From assembly GCF_007995245.1 (NCBI RefSeq), contig NZ_VCBA01000002.1, forward strand, positions 248,001-312,000: DNA of 64,000 nucleotides, written 5' to 3'. The notes under the pieces are model-generated. The model was not told where the DNA came from and ran no database searches. It saw only the letters and a program-made list of their open reading frames with translations. Shown here one piece after another: positions 53,381 through 63,890 of this stretch. The position numbers and the translations under genes were made by a program. Numbering within the stretch: the stretch's first letter is position 1; each line of letters starts with the position of its first letter. The stretch is from Tateyamaria sp. syn59 (GTDB taxonomy: Bacteria; Pseudomonadota; Alphaproteobacteria; Rhodobacterales; Rhodobacteraceae).

Positions 53381-54781
53381 ATGACAAAATTCTCTGATCT
53401 GAACCTGAATTCAAAGGTCCTGAAAGCCATCGACGAAGCCGGGTATGAAAACCCGACGCCCATTCAGGCAGGCGCGATTCCTGCAGCACTTGAGGGGCGC
53501 GACGTCCTTGGCATCGCCCAGACCGGCACAGGAAAGACAGCCAGCTTTACCCTACCGCTCATCACGCAATTGGCCCGTGGGCGCGCCCGCGCGCGGATGC
53601 CGCGCAGCCTTGTGCTGTGCCCCACACGCGAACTCGCCGCCCAGGTGGCCGAAAACTTCGACACCTATGCCAAGCATGTCAAACTGACCAAGGCGCTGCT
53701 GATCGGCGGTGTCAGCTTCAAGGAACAGGACATCCTGATCGATAAAGGCGTCGACGTGCTGATCGCCACGCCCGGTCGTCTGCTCGATCATTTCGAGCGC
53801 GGCAAGCTGATCCTGAACGACGTCAAGGTCATGGTCGTGGATGAAGCCGACCGGATGCTCGACATGGGCTTTATCCCCGACATCGAACGCATCTTCGGTC
53901 TCACGCCGTTTACTCGCCAAACCCTGTTCTTCTCCGCCACCATGGCACCCGAGATCGAGCGGATCACCAACACCTTCCTGTCGAACCCCGAACGCATCGA
54001 AGTGGCCCGTCAAGCCACGGCGTCCGAGACGATTGAACAGGGTGTGGTCATGTTCAAAGGCTCGCGCAAGGACCGCGAGGCGTCCGAAAAGCGCAAGGTA
54101 CTGCGCGGCCTGATCGACGCCGAGGGCGAGAAGCTGACCAACGCGATTATCTTCTGCAACCGCAAGACGGATGTGGATATTGTCGCCAAATCACTGAAAA
54201 AGTACAAATATGATGCCGCTCCGATCCACGGGGACCTCGACCAGTCACAACGCACCCGCACGCTCGAAGGGTTTCGCAATGGGGAGCTGCGTATCCTCGT
54301 GGCCTCTGACGTCGCTGCACGCGGGCTCGATGTCCCGTCGGTCAGCCACGTGTTCAACTTCGACGTCCCCGGCCACCCCGAGGATTACGTGCACCGCATT
54401 GGCCGGACGGGCCGCGCAGGTCGTGAGGGCAAGGCGATCACCATCTGCGTGCCGCGCGATGAAAAGCAGTTCGACGCGGTCGAAAAGCTGATCCAAAAAG
54501 AAATCCCGCGCCTCGACAACCCGGTGAAACCAACAAAACCGGCCGAAGCGAAGGACGACAAGCCGAAGTCCACACGCAGCCGGTCCTCTTCGAAAACCGA
54601 AGAGACGGTAGAAACCACAGCGACCAACGAAGAGACGAAGTCATCCCGCAGCCGCTCCTCTTCCGGCCGCAGCCGTTCGTCGTCGTCACGCGATGATCGC
54701 AGCACGAACAAGGTCGTGGGCCTGGGCGATCACACCCCCAGCTTCATCGGCCTGAGCTTCGAAGAGCGCATGGCCAGCTAA
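53381..54781 (+). CDS. DEAD-box RNA helicase
   Basis: 466 residues. Motifs: Q motif NPTPIQ near 24-29, Walker A AQTGTGKT at 46-53, DEAD at about 154-157, SAT, and HRIGRTGRAG in the second RecA domain. The C-terminal ~90 residues are Lys/Ser/Arg/Thr-rich (SRSRSSS repeats), an RNA-binding-type tail. Remodels RNA in ribosome assembly or mRNA decay; the exact paralogue (RhlE-like) is inferred. Starts at ATG 53381; the frame is open much further upstream. Confidence 0.93.
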   Translation: MTKFSDLNLNSKVLKAIDEAGYENPTPIQAGAIPAALEGRDVLGIAQTGTGKTASFTLPLITQLARGRARARMPRSLVLCPTRELAAQVAENFDTYAKHVKLTKALLIGGVSFKEQDILIDKGVDVLIATPGRLLDHFERGKLILNDVKVMVVDEADRMLDMGFIPDIERIFGLTPFTRQTLFFSATMAPEIERITNTFLSNPERIEVARQATASETIEQGVVMFKGSRKDREASEKRKVLRGLIDAEGEKLTNAIIFCNRKTDVDIVAKSLKKYKYDAAPIHGDLDQSQRTRTLEGFRNGELRILVASDVAARGLDVPSVSHVFNFDVPGHPEDYVHRIGRTGRAGREGKAITICVPRDEKQFDAVEKLIQKEIPRLDNPVKPTKPAEAKDDKPKSTRSRSSSKTEETVETTATNEETKSSRSRSSSGRSRSSSSRDDRSTNKVVGLGDHTPSFIGLSFEERMAS

Positions 54782-54801
54782 CCGGCGCCACGCAATTGTA
54801 A

Positions 54802-54824
54802 GGCGGACCTTGGTCCGCCTTTTT
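54802..54824 (+). terminator. Terminator after DEAD-box helicase
   Basis: GGCGGACC-TT-GGTCCGCC (54802-54819) followed by five T. Its T-run overlaps the stop codon of the convergent ribonuclease J gene. Confidence 0.85.
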
Positions 54825-56494
54825 CAATGCATCCGGCTGATCACCACGGTCACTTCAGGCTTCTTGCCGATCTCATCCTGCGCTGACTTGCGGACGATCC
54901 GGCGCAATGCTTCAGTCAGGCTGTCGTCGTCACGCAAGGTCTTGGCATCGGCCCGGCCCAGGAACTGACCCAGATCCTCTTCCAGCACCTCGACCAGCGC
55001 GGCCTTCGACCGCCCCGTCTCTGCCAGCCCCATCAGCTCGCACCACGGCTCGCCTAGCGGCTCATCCTCTTCATCAAGGATCAGCGTCACCAGCACATGC
55101 CCGTTCAGCGCCATGCGGATGCGGTCGCGGACAACACCGTCCAGCGCGCCGATCTGCACCGCACCGTCCAGATATGTACGTCCTGTCTCTATGTACTCAG
55201 CCACGGTCGGTGCGTTGCCCGACAGGTCAATCATCATTCCGTTCACAGCCAGCACACCCGTGCGGCCCTTGCCCTCGGCCAGCTTCACATGCGCACGCAA
55301 GTGCCGGTGTTCGCCGTGCATCGGCACCACGATCTGCGGGTTCACGATGTCCTGTAACCGCTCCAGATCCGGGCCGTTGGCATGGCCCGACACGTGATAA
55401 AGACCCGAGGAATCATCAACCACATCCACACCCTTCTCAGAGAGCTGGTTGATGATGCGGATCACACCTTTTTCATTGCCCGGAATGGTCTTGGAGGAAA
55501 ACAGGAACAGATCCCCCTCCTTCAACTCCAGCCCCATATACTTGCCATTCGCCAACTGAGCGGAGGCTGCACGGCGCTCGCCCTGCGAACCAGTCACCAG
55601 CAACATCAGGTTTTCGCGCGGGATGCTTTTCGCATCCTCGGGGCTGACAACGGTCGGGAAATCAGTCAGCACGCCCGTCTCAATGGCCGCTTCAATCATT
55701 CGGCGCATCGCGCGGCCCAACAGAACGATAGACCGCCCAGCAGCGACACCCGCCTCCGCCAGCGTCTTCACCCGCGCCACGTTCGAGGCGAAGGTCGTCG
55801 CCACAACCATCCCCGTCTGATGCCCGCGCACCAGCTTCTCGATCTCCGGCCCCACCGACAGTTCAGACCGACCGGGATGCTGCGAAAAGACGTTGGTGCT
55901 GTCGCAGATCAGCGCCTTCACCCCTTCCTTGCTCACCTCGGCCCACAGGTCCGGGTCAAAGGGTTCACCCACCACAGGGGTCGGGTCCAGCTTGAAGTCT
56001 CCGGAATGGATCACGCGGCCCTCGGGGCTGTCGATGATCAGACCGGCACTTTCCGGGATCGAATGGGACATCGGCAGAAAGCCCACCTTGAACGGCCCTG
56101 CCTGCACCTGATCGGGCCAGCCCGCCACAACACGCACGGCGTCGTCGGGGTGTCCGTGTTCGTCCATCTTCCGCCGCGCGATATTCGCGGTGAAGGGCCG
56201 CGCATAGATCGGTGCGCCAAGCTGGTCATAGGTGTGGGCAACCGCGCCCACGTGATCCTCGTGTGCGTGCGTGACAAAGATGCCGTCGATGCGGTCCTTC
56301 CGCTCCGCAAGCCACGCGATGTCCGGCAGGATCAGATCCACACCGGGCGAGCTGTCCATATCCGGAAAGGCCACGCCCAGATCGACAACGATCAGCCGCT
56401 CGGCATCCTGCGGCCCGTACCCGTACACATAGGCATTCATACCAATTTCACCCGCCCCACCAAGGGGCAGGTAGACCAAACGTTCACTGCTCAT
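54824..56494 (-). CDS. rnj: Ribonuclease J
   Basis: 556 residues, metallo-beta-lactamase/beta-CASP family. Motif 2 HAHEDHVGAV at about 73-82 holds the zinc ligands; later HSGDFKLD, and beta-CASP SGHANGPDLERL. RNase J is a 5'-3' exonuclease and endonuclease for mRNA decay and rRNA maturation in alphaproteobacteria. Follows coaX by 4 bp in the conserved nuoN-birA-coaX-rnj order. Confidence 0.94.
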   Translation of the reverse strand: MSSERLVYLPLGGAGEIGMNAYVYGYGPQDAERLIVVDLGVAFPDMDSSPGVDLILPDIAWLAERKDRIDGIFVTHAHEDHVGAVAHTYDQLGAPIYARPFTANIARRKMDEHGHPDDAVRVVAGWPDQVQAGPFKVGFLPMSHSIPESAGLIIDSPEGRVIHSGDFKLDPTPVVGEPFDPDLWAEVSKEGVKALICDSTNVFSQHPGRSELSVGPEIEKLVRGHQTGMVVATTFASNVARVKTLAEAGVAAGRSIVLLGRAMRRMIEAAIETGVLTDFPTVVSPEDAKSIPRENLMLLVTGSQGERRAASAQLANGKYMGLELKEGDLFLFSSKTIPGNEKGVIRIINQLSEKGVDVVDDSSGLYHVSGHANGPDLERLQDIVNPQIVVPMHGEHRHLRAHVKLAEGKGRTGVLAVNGMMIDLSGNAPTVAEYIETGRTYLDGAVQIGALDGVVRDRIRMALNGHVLVTLILDEEDEPLGEPWCELMGLAETGRSKAALVEVLEEDLGQFLGRADAKTLRDDDSLTEALRRIVRKSAQDEIGKKPEVTVVISRMH

Positions 56495-56498
56495 AAGT

Positions 56499-57272
56499 TC
56501 AGTTGTTTTCCTTGTTAAAGCGATGGATGACCGTCAGGCCATGCATCGTCAAATCGTCTTGAAAGTCGTCAAACAGCGTTTCGGACTGTTGGAACAGCGG
56601 GGCCAGCCCCCCTGTCGAGATCACGCGCATGTCGCGGTCGCGCTCCGCTTTAATTCTGGCACATATCTCACGGACAAGGCCCACGTAACCCCAAAACACG
56701 CCGGACTGCATGCAGGCGACCGTATTGGTGCCCACAACGGCCTGCGGCTTAGTGATATCCACATGCGGCAGGGCGGCAGCGGCCGAGTGCAGCGCCTCAA
56801 GGCTAAGGTTCACGCCGGGCGCGATCACGCCGCCCACATAGGCGCCGTCAGAGGCCACCACATCAAAAGTCGTTGCCGTCCCAAAGTCCACCACGATCAG
56901 GTCGCCGCCGCACCGATCATATGCGCCTGCCGTGTTCACCAACCGGTCGGGGCCAATCTGCGTCCCCTCGTCCACCCGTGGTGGCGCGGGCAACAGGCAA
57001 TCAGATTTGCCCACAACGTAGGGCCGACAATTGAAATAACGGTCGCACAGAACCCGCAGGTTAAAGACAACGCGCGGCACAGTGGACGAGATGATCACAT
57101 CCGTGATCTCCACATCCAGCTTCTGGAACTCCATCAGCGTCGACAGCCAGACATAGTACTGATCCGCCGTCCGCTGCCACTCGGTCGAGGTGCGCCAAGT
57201 GGCCAGGAATTGCGTCCCGTCCCAAATCGAAAACACGGTGTTCGTGTTGCCGCAGTCGATGGTCAGAAGCAT
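56499..57272 (-). CDS. coaX: Type III pantothenate kinase
   Basis: 257 residues. Phosphorylates pantothenate, first step of CoA synthesis; type III enzymes are insensitive to CoA feedback. Signature LLTIDCGNTNTVFSIWDG at residues 2-19, then TQIGPDRLVNTAGAY and VVDFGTATTFDVV. The frame is open upstream to 57443 but the ATG at 57272 gives the family start. 11 bp after birA. Confidence 0.95.
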   Translation of the reverse strand: MLLTIDCGNTNTVFSIWDGTQFLATWRTSTEWQRTADQYYVWLSTLMEFQKLDVEITDVIISSTVPRVVFNLRVLCDRYFNCRPYVVGKSDCLLPAPPRVDEGTQIGPDRLVNTAGAYDRCGGDLIVVDFGTATTFDVVASDGAYVGGVIAPGVNLSLEALHSAAAALPHVDITKPQAVVGTNTVACMQSGVFWGYVGLVREICARIKAERDRDMRVISTGGLAPLFQQSETLFDDFQDDLTMHGLTVIHRFNKENN

Positions 57273-57283
57273 GGCCTGCCCCC

Positions 57284-58033
57284 TCAGAAGTAAACGTCGC
57301 CTGCCGGGATGGTCATCCGGCCTTTGGCCGTCTCTAGAACAAGTTGGCCATCGCCGTCCACGTCCACGAAAGTGCCGATGTACTCGTCCCGCGTGGTGCG
57401 CGCCTTGATCGGCTCCCCCAACCGCGCCGCATGGGCCAGCCACGCTGTCCGGATTGGCGCAAAGCCATAGGTGCGGAACTGATCCTCATAGCGGGCGTAG
57501 GCGGTGGCCAAGAGGTCGAGAAAGTCTTCGGGCGAGATGATGGTGCCGAGCGTCGCTTTCAGCGCAGCAGGTGGTACGGCCCCTTCTTCTACCTCGCTCG
57601 CTGTCGGAGCCGCAGCCAGGTTGATCCCGATCCCGATCGCCAGATGCGTGATACCGGCACCGCTGCCGATGCTTTCCAGCAGGATCCCGGCAACCTTGCC
57701 GCCGCGCAGAAGCACATCATTGGGCCACTTCAGCGCAAAGGCATCCTCGCGCCCGGTCGCCGCGACAAAGGCGTCCCGCAAGGCAAGCGACATGACAAAG
57801 GATCGCAAGGCGGCTTGCCCCGGCGCTTCCTCCAACGGAAGAACCAGCGTGCCAGCAAAGTTGCCCTCAAGCATCGACCACGCCCGCCCACGCCGACCGC
57901 GTGCCGACGTCTGGCTCAGCGCCAAAATCCACTCGGGGCCAGACAGATCGGATGCGATACGCGCCGCCTCACTCAGCGTCGAGTCCACCGATGGCAACAC
58001 ACGCCGCCCGTACCCTGAAGGCCAAGCGCTCAT
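57284..58033 (-). CDS. birA: Biotin--[acetyl-CoA-carboxylase] ligase
   Basis: 249 residues. Catalytic and C-terminal domains only, with no N-terminal HTH, so it should attach biotin to acetyl-CoA carboxylase but not act as a repressor. The biotin-binding loop reads SARGRRGRAW (usual GRGRRGRxW), then ALKWPNDVLLRGGKVAGILLE. Start at ATG 58033. Between nuoN and coaX, as conserved in alphaproteobacteria. Confidence 0.92.
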   Translation of the reverse strand: MSAWPSGYGRRVLPSVDSTLSEAARIASDLSGPEWILALSQTSARGRRGRAWSMLEGNFAGTLVLPLEEAPGQAALRSFVMSLALRDAFVAATGREDAFALKWPNDVLLRGGKVAGILLESIGSGAGITHLAIGIGINLAAAPTASEVEEGAVPPAALKATLGTIISPEDFLDLLATAYARYEDQFRTYGFAPIRTAWLAHAARLGEPIKARTTRDEYIGTFVDVDGDGQLVLETAKGRMTIPAGDVYF

Positions 58034-58074
58034 GACTTCGCTGTTTCCCCAAAATCCTGCCCCACTGCCTGACA

Positions 58075-58089
58075 GGTGGCTTTGCCACC
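58075..58089. other. Small hairpin between nuoN and birA
   Basis: GGTGGC-TTT-GCCACC, in the 86-bp gap after nuoN. No T-run follows on the minus strand, so it may be an mRNA-processing or partial stop structure at the end of the nuo message. Confidence 0.35.
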
Positions 58090-58119
58090 GAGAAGGAAGG
58101 GCCGATTTGCCATAGGCGC

Positions 58120-59556
58120 CTAGTTCACCAATGTCAGCGCCGCGGCCGCCGCCGCCGTATCCACACCGAACATGTTGATGATCCCGAATAGCATCACCGC
58201 TGCCGACCCCATCAGCATCGCCCAAAGGATCGGGGACTTGCCGCCATTCAGGCCCTCATCCTGCGTCTCTCCGAAGAACATGTAGTAGACGATGCGCAGG
58301 TAATAGTAGGCACCAATGACCGAAGCGATCACACCCGCGATGGCCAGCCACACCAGCCCGCCCTCATAGGCCGCGCGCAGCACATAAAACTTGCCGAAGA
58401 ACCCCAGCATCGGCGGCACACCGGCCAGCGAGAACATCAGGAACAGCATGGCCCACGCCTTGCCCGGTTCGCGCTTGGCATACATCTTGAGCGATGAGAT
58501 TTCGACGACAGGCTGGCCGTCCTTCTCCATCATCAGAATAAAGGCGAATGTGCCAATATTCATGGTGACGTAGATCGCCATGTAGACGAGCATCGCCTCA
58601 ACCCCGAGCGCGGTGCCAGAGGCGAGCCCCATCAGCGCATAGCCCATATGGGCGATGGACGAAAACGCCATCAGTCGCTTGATGTTGGTCTGGCCAATCG
58701 CGGCAAAAGCACCAAGGAACATGGACAGCACCGACAACAGTGCCATGACCTGCTGCCAGTCCGCGACCGCACCGCCAAAGGCGTCGTGCATCACGCGCGC
58801 AAAAAGCGCCATGGCCGCGACCTTGGGTGCGGTTGCGAAGAAGGCTGTGACCGGCGTGGGAGAACCTTCGTAGACGTCCGGTGTCCACATATGGAACGGC
58901 ACGGCAGAGACCTTGAAGGCGAAACCTGCCATCAAGAACACGAGGCCAAAGAGCAGGCCCAGCGAAACGCCCTCTTCCGCAACCTGAACGATGCCCGAGA
59001 ACAGCGTGGTGCCCGCATAGCCATAGACCAGCGACGCTCCATAGAGCAGCAGGCCCGAGGACAGCGCTCCCAGCACGAAATACTTCAAGCCCGCCTCGGT
59101 CGATTTGACGCTGTCACGGCGCAGCGACGCCACGACGTACAGAGCTAGCGACTGTAGTTCGAGGCCCATAAAAAGCGCCATCAGATCGCCGGCCGACACC
59201 ATGGTCATCATGCCCACGGCGGCCAACGCGACCAGCATCGGGTACTCAAAGCGCAAGAGACCGCGCTGCGACATGTACCCCTCGCTCATCAACAGCACGG
59301 CAGCGGCCGACACCAGGATCGTCACCTTGGCAAAGCGCGAGAACCCGTCGTCGATGAACATACCGCCAAAGGCCACATTCGTGCCCTCGCCCGTGAACCC
59401 GATCCACGCAGCAACGGCCAGGAATACCGCCGACGTGGCCCACAACAGCGGCGAGGCAAGATCGTCCTTGGACGTATACACCGCGCCGATCAGGCCCAGC
59501 ATGGCGAACACCGCCAGCAGGATCTCGGGCAGGATGATGGTCAGATCAGCAGACAT
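58120..59556 (-). CDS. nuoN: NADH-quinone oxidoreductase subunit N
   Basis: 478 residues, about 14 hydrophobic segments; antiporter-like subunit of complex I. Proton-path Lys and Glu residues lie in conserved helices ([43 protein letters not shown]). Last nuo gene here, 11 bp after nuoM, followed by birA. Confidence 0.95.
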   Translation of the reverse strand: MSADLTIILPEILLAVFAMLGLIGAVYTSKDDLASPLLWATSAVFLAVAAWIGFTGEGTNVAFGGMFIDDGFSRFAKVTILVSAAAVLLMSEGYMSQRGLLRFEYPMLVALAAVGMMTMVSAGDLMALFMGLELQSLALYVVASLRRDSVKSTEAGLKYFVLGALSSGLLLYGASLVYGYAGTTLFSGIVQVAEEGVSLGLLFGLVFLMAGFAFKVSAVPFHMWTPDVYEGSPTPVTAFFATAPKVAAMALFARVMHDAFGGAVADWQQVMALLSVLSMFLGAFAAIGQTNIKRLMAFSSIAHMGYALMGLASGTALGVEAMLVYMAIYVTMNIGTFAFILMMEKDGQPVVEISSLKMYAKREPGKAWAMLFLMFSLAGVPPMLGFFGKFYVLRAAYEGGLVWLAIAGVIASVIGAYYYLRIVYYMFFGETQDEGLNGGKSPILWAMLMGSAAVMLFGIINMFGVDTAAAAAALTLVN

Positions 59557-59567
59557 CCGTCGGCTCC

Positions 59568-61109
59568 TTAATTCTCGGCAACCATCGTCGCAGCCTCAGC
59601 TGCGGCGAGCGCCGTATCGTATTGTGTCACAAGGGCGGCCACCGACGGCCCGATGATGTCGAGGATCAGCGCCGGATACACACCCAGCAGCAGCGTCATC
59701 ACCACCAGCGGAGCGAAAATCGCCTTTTCCCGCCGCGTCATATCGGTGATCGACTTCAGGCTCTCCTTGATCAGATCGCCCATGACCACCCGACGGTAAA
59801 GCCAAAGCGCATAAGCGGCAGAGAAGATCACACCGGTTGTGGCAACCGCGGCCACCCAAGTGTTGACCTGGAACACCGCCATCAACGTCAGGAACTCGCC
59901 CACGAACCCGGATGTGCCCGGCAGGCCCACGTTCGCCATGGTGAACAGCATGAAGATCAGTGCATAAGCCGGCATCCGGTTCACCAGGCCGCCATAGGCA
60001 TCAATCTCGCGCGTGTGCATCCGGTCATAGATGACGCCCACGCACAGGAACAGCGCGCCCGAGATAAACCCGTGGCTCAGCATCTGGAAAATCGCGCCGT
60101 CCAAACCCTGCTGATTTCCCGAAAAGATACCCATCGTCACAAAGCCCATGTGCGCAACCGACGAATAGGCGATCAGCTTCTTCATATCGTCCTGCACAAG
60201 TGCCACCAGCGACGTGTAGACAATCGCAATCGCCGACATCCAAAGCACCAGCGGCGCCATCACCTCGGACCCCACCGGGAACATAGAAAAGGAGAAGCGG
60301 ATAAACCCGTACCCTCCGAGTTTCAGCAGGATGGCGGCCAGCACAACTGAACCCGCGGTCGGGGCCTGCACGTGCGCGTCAGGCAGCCAGGTGTGAACCG
60401 GCCACATCGGCATCTTGACGGCGAAGCTGGCAAAGAAGGCGAGGAACAGGATCGTCTGCATCCCGCCGACGATCTGCATACCCAGCAGGCTGAACGTTTC
60501 GCTCCCGAACTGGTGGTTGAGCAGCGCCTCAATGTCTGTGGTACCTGCATCCGCATACATCGCAACCATCGCCACCAGCATCAGCACCGAGCCGAGGAAG
60601 GTGTAGAGGAAGAACTTGAAGCTCGCATAGATGCGGTTCGCCCCACCCCAGATGCCGATGATCAGGAACATCGGGATCAGACCCGCCTCGAAGAACAGGT
60701 AGAACAGGACCAGATCCAGCGCCATGAACACGCCCAGCATGAGCGTCTCCAAGAGCAGGAAGGCGATCATGTATTCCTTGACCCGGTCCGTCACGGACCA
60801 GGACGCCGCAATAACGAGCGGCATCATGAAGGTGGTCAGCATCACGAACAGAACGCTGATCCCATCGACCCCCATTTTGTAGGTGAGGCCCATGATCCAC
60901 TCGCCCTGCTCCACCATCTGGAAGCCGGTGTCGTTGCGATCGAAGTCAAACAGGATGAACAGCGACGCGATGAACGTGATCACCGTGGTGGCCATCGCCA
61001 CCCACTTGGCGTTGCGCTGCGCCGCCTCATCCTCGCCCCGCAGGAATACGGCCAGAATCAAGGCCGCCAACGCGGGCATGAAGGTGGTGATGGAAAGAAT
61101 ATTGTCCAT
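59568..61109 (-). CDS. nuoM: NADH-quinone oxidoreductase subunit M
   Basis: 513 residues, antiporter-like subunit with about 14 hydrophobic segments. Signature [25 protein letters not shown] and the conserved Glu in helix 5 ([22 protein letters not shown]). The start overlaps the nuoL stop by 1 nt (TGATG). Confidence 0.96.
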   Translation of the reverse strand: MDNILSITTFMPALAALILAVFLRGEDEAAQRNAKWVAMATTVITFIASLFILFDFDRNDTGFQMVEQGEWIMGLTYKMGVDGISVLFVMLTTFMMPLVIAASWSVTDRVKEYMIAFLLLETLMLGVFMALDLVLFYLFFEAGLIPMFLIIGIWGGANRIYASFKFFLYTFLGSVLMLVAMVAMYADAGTTDIEALLNHQFGSETFSLLGMQIVGGMQTILFLAFFASFAVKMPMWPVHTWLPDAHVQAPTAGSVVLAAILLKLGGYGFIRFSFSMFPVGSEVMAPLVLWMSAIAIVYTSLVALVQDDMKKLIAYSSVAHMGFVTMGIFSGNQQGLDGAIFQMLSHGFISGALFLCVGVIYDRMHTREIDAYGGLVNRMPAYALIFMLFTMANVGLPGTSGFVGEFLTLMAVFQVNTWVAAVATTGVIFSAAYALWLYRRVVMGDLIKESLKSITDMTRREKAIFAPLVVMTLLLGVYPALILDIIGPSVAALVTQYDTALAAAEAATMVAEN

Positions 61110-63175
61110 CAGTTCGCTCCTCCGCTGAGCGTCATCCAGGTGACAAGGACAGCAATCCCGATCACCATGGCGAAGGCATAGGTAAAGATGTAGCCGGACT
61201 GCGCGCGACCTGCGAGGCGCGTGATGAAGGGCACAACGCCCATGGACAGCCCGTTGATCGTGCCGTCAATGACATCGCCATCGCCGCGCTTCCACAGCTT
61301 CTTGCCCAGCCACATGGCGGGCCCGACAAAGATGAAGTTATAGAGCTCGTCAAAGTACCATTTGTTTTTCAGGAACAGGTACAGCGGGCGCTGATCTTCT
61401 GCTAGGCGCTTAGGCAGCGCCGGGTTTGCGATGTAGAACCAATAGGCCACGATAAACCCGAGCAGCATCGACACAAAGGGCGACAGCTTGACCCAGGTCG
61501 GTACGTAATGGGCTTCGTGCAGGACAGTGTTTTCAGGCGCGATGTAGATTCCCGCCTCACCCGGCGCATCCTCCATCACATATTTCAGCTCGGATGCTTT
61601 CGGGCTGCGCTCGGCCACGGCATTTTTGATCTCTTCGGAGGGCGCCTCGTAATGACCCCCAAAGAACTTGATCACCTCGTTCGGCTTGCCAAAGAAAGAC
61701 GAGTACCAGATCGCACCAGCAAACATCGCACCCAGAGAAAGCACACCCAGCGGGATCAGCATGACCATCGGGCTTTCATGCGCGTGCTCATGCGTGTGCT
61801 TGTCGCCACGCGGCTCGCCGTAGAAGGTCAGGAACATCAGGCGCCACGAATAGAAGGACGTGAACAGCGCCGCGATCACCAGCGCCCAGAAGGCAAAGGT
61901 CGACCCGACATAGGCGCTTTCGATCACCGCATCTTTCGATGCAAAGCCAGCAAAGCCGATCCACCCCGTCAGCGGGATGCCAACGCCAGTGATGGCCAGC
62001 GTCCCGATCATCATGGCCCAGAAGGTATACGGGATCTTCTTCCGCAATCCGCCATAGTTGGTCATGTCCTGCTCATGGTGCATAGCGTGGATGACCGAGC
62101 CTGCGCCCAAGAACAGCATCGCCTTGAAGAAAGCGTGCGTGAACAGGTGGAACATTGCTACGGAGTACACCCCAACACCCGCAGCGACGAACATATAGCC
62201 AAGCTGCGAACAGGTAGAATACGCGATCACACGCTTGATGTCGGTCTGTACCAGCCCCACGGTTGCGGCAAAGAAGGCGGTAATCGCGCCCAGCCCGGTG
62301 ACAAAGGCCATAGCCTCGGGTGCAAACTCCATCACCGGCGACATGCGGCAGACGAGAAACACACCTGCCGTCACCATGGTCGCCGCGTGGATCAGCGCGG
62401 ACACCGGCGTCGGCCCCTCCATAGCGTCCGGCAGCCAAGTGTGCAGGATCAGCTGTGCCGACTTGCCCATGGCGCCGATGAACAGCAGGAAAGCCACGAG
62501 GTTCGCCGCGTTCCACTCGCTCCAGAGGAAGGTCAGCTGCGTCTCCGCCAGCTCAGGTGCAGCGGCAAAGATGTCGTCAAAGTTGATGCTGTCGGTGAGG
62601 AAGAACAGTGCAAAGATGCCCAATGCAAAGCCGAAATCACCAACCCGGTTCACCACAAACGCCTTGATAGCCGCCGCATTGGCGGATGGCTTGCGGTAGT
62701 AGAACCCGATCAGCAGGTAGGATGCGACGCCCACGCCTTCCCAGCCAAAGAACATCTGCACCAGGTTGTCCGCCGTCACCAGCATCAGCATCGCGAAGGT
62801 GAAGAAGGACAGGTAGGCAAAGAAACGCGGCTTGTAGCTTTCGCCTTCGCGCCATTGCGGATCATGATCCATGTAGCCGAAGGAATACAGGTGGACGAGG
62901 CTCGACACTGTCGTGATCACGATCAGCATGATCGCGGTCAGCCGGTCCAGACGGATGGACCAGTCCGTGCTCAGACTGCCGCTTTCGATGAACCGCAGGA
63001 TCTGGATGGTCTCGGTCGTGCCGTCAAAGGTGATGAACACGATCCAAGACAGGATAGCCGACAGGAACAGCAAGCCCGTGGCGATCCAGCAGGCCGCGAC
63101 CTCACCAAAGATACGCCAGCCAAAGCCGCAGAGGATGGCGCCAACCAGAGGGGCAAAGAGGATGATGGTTTCCAC
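61109..63175 (-). CDS. nuoL: NADH-quinone oxidoreductase subunit L
   Basis: 688 residues, the largest antiporter-like subunit of complex I. Signatures: [47 protein letters not shown]. The long C-terminal lateral helix region is present. I start at GTG 63175 ([13 protein letters not shown]), the family start, with GGGGAGA upstream; a start 8 codons earlier would overlap the preceding small gene. Confidence 0.95.
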   Translation of the reverse strand: METIILFAPLVGAILCGFGWRIFGEVAACWIATGLLFLSAILSWIVFITFDGTTETIQILRFIESGSLSTDWSIRLDRLTAIMLIVITTVSSLVHLYSFGYMDHDPQWREGESYKPRFFAYLSFFTFAMLMLVTADNLVQMFFGWEGVGVASYLLIGFYYRKPSANAAAIKAFVVNRVGDFGFALGIFALFFLTDSINFDDIFAAAPELAETQLTFLWSEWNAANLVAFLLFIGAMGKSAQLILHTWLPDAMEGPTPVSALIHAATMVTAGVFLVCRMSPVMEFAPEAMAFVTGLGAITAFFAATVGLVQTDIKRVIAYSTCSQLGYMFVAAGVGVYSVAMFHLFTHAFFKAMLFLGAGSVIHAMHHEQDMTNYGGLRKKIPYTFWAMMIGTLAITGVGIPLTGWIGFAGFASKDAVIESAYVGSTFAFWALVIAALFTSFYSWRLMFLTFYGEPRGDKHTHEHAHESPMVMLIPLGVLSLGAMFAGAIWYSSFFGKPNEVIKFFGGHYEAPSEEIKNAVAERSPKASELKYVMEDAPGEAGIYIAPENTVLHEAHYVPTWVKLSPFVSMLLGFIVAYWFYIANPALPKRLAEDQRPLYLFLKNKWYFDELYNFIFVGPAMWLGKKLWKRGDGDVIDGTINGLSMGVVPFITRLAGRAQSGYIFTYAFAMVIGIAVLVTWMTLSGGAN

Positions 63176-63177
63176 GT

Positions 63178-63579
63178 CTAGTTCTCCCCGCACACACATT
63201 CATCCCGCCGAAGCGGAACAATATCTGCCGTAAATTCTTGGTTCCGCAAACGGGCAACCACATCGTCAAAAGTAAAAAAGGTGCTGCTCGCCGACATGCG
63301 TTCAATCTCGCCGAGGGCATGACCGATGTGATGGCTCAGAGATGGTTCGCCGAGCTGTTCTACCGCAATCATCTCGCGCCCGGAACAATTTGCCAAAAGT
63401 AAACGCTGTTCGTCAGCCAAAAGAAACACCGACAGATGGGCATTAAGATCATGGACAAGTGAATAGCTTGTTTCCCCAGCCGCGCATTCGATGGGGATTG
63501 AGGCTTCGCTTGCACTAGACGCCATAGCTAAGGCACAGGAAATCGCGGCGACCGATTTGCCGTGAGACAAAAACCCCAT
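63178..63579 (-). CDS. Unrecognised small secreted-type protein inside nuo operon
   Basis: 133 residues from ATG 63579 (a GTG at 63582 is adjacent). A probable signal peptide ([22 protein letters not shown]) is followed by a soluble part with several Cys ([23 protein letters not shown]). Base composition looks lower in GC than the nuo genes around it. It sits between nuoK and nuoL, where the standard complex I operon has nothing; extra frames in nuo operons are known in Rhodobacter. No family recognised. It could be a complex I accessory factor or a recent insertion. Confidence 0.6.
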   Translation of the reverse strand: MGFLSHGKSVAAISCALAMASSASEASIPIECAAGETSYSLVHDLNAHLSVFLLADEQRLLLANCSGREMIAVEQLGEPSLSHHIGHALGEIERMSASSTFFTFDDVVARLRNQEFTADIVPLRRDECVCGEN

Positions 63580-63584
63580 CACGA

Positions 63585-63890
63585 TCAGCCCTTCATCACG
63601 TTGACGTCTTCGACGGCGATAGTACCGCGGTTGCGGAAGAAACAGACCAGGATGGCCAGACCGATGGCCGCCTCTGCCGCTGCAACGGTCAGCACAAACA
63701 GGGTGAACACCTGCCCGACGAGGTCGTCCAAGAAACTGGAGAACGCCACGAGGTTGATGTTCACCGCCAAGAGCATCAGTTCGATGCTCATAAGCAGGAT
63801 GATCACGTTCTTGCGGTTCAGGAAAAGCCCGAAGATGCCGATGACGAACAGCGTCGCCGCGACGGTGAGGTAGTGTTCAAGTCCGATCAT
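63585..63890 (-). CDS. nuoK: NADH-quinone oxidoreductase subunit K
   Basis: 101 residues, three hydrophobic helices, MrpC-like subunit of complex I. Signature [31 protein letters not shown] with the conserved Glu, then [15 protein letters not shown]. Its ATG overlaps the stop of the upstream frame by 1 nt (TGATG). Confidence 0.96.
   Translation of the reverse strand: MIGLEHYLTVAATLFVIGIFGLFLNRKNVIILLMSIELMLLAVNINLVAFSSFLDDLVGQVFTLFVLTVAAAEAAIGLAILVCFFRNRGTIAVEDVNVMKG

Noticed and set aside
61508-63181. 557-codon plus-strand frame opposite nuoL
   Set aside because: Antisense to a clear membrane subunit, His/Arg/Gln-rich composition typical of antisense frames.
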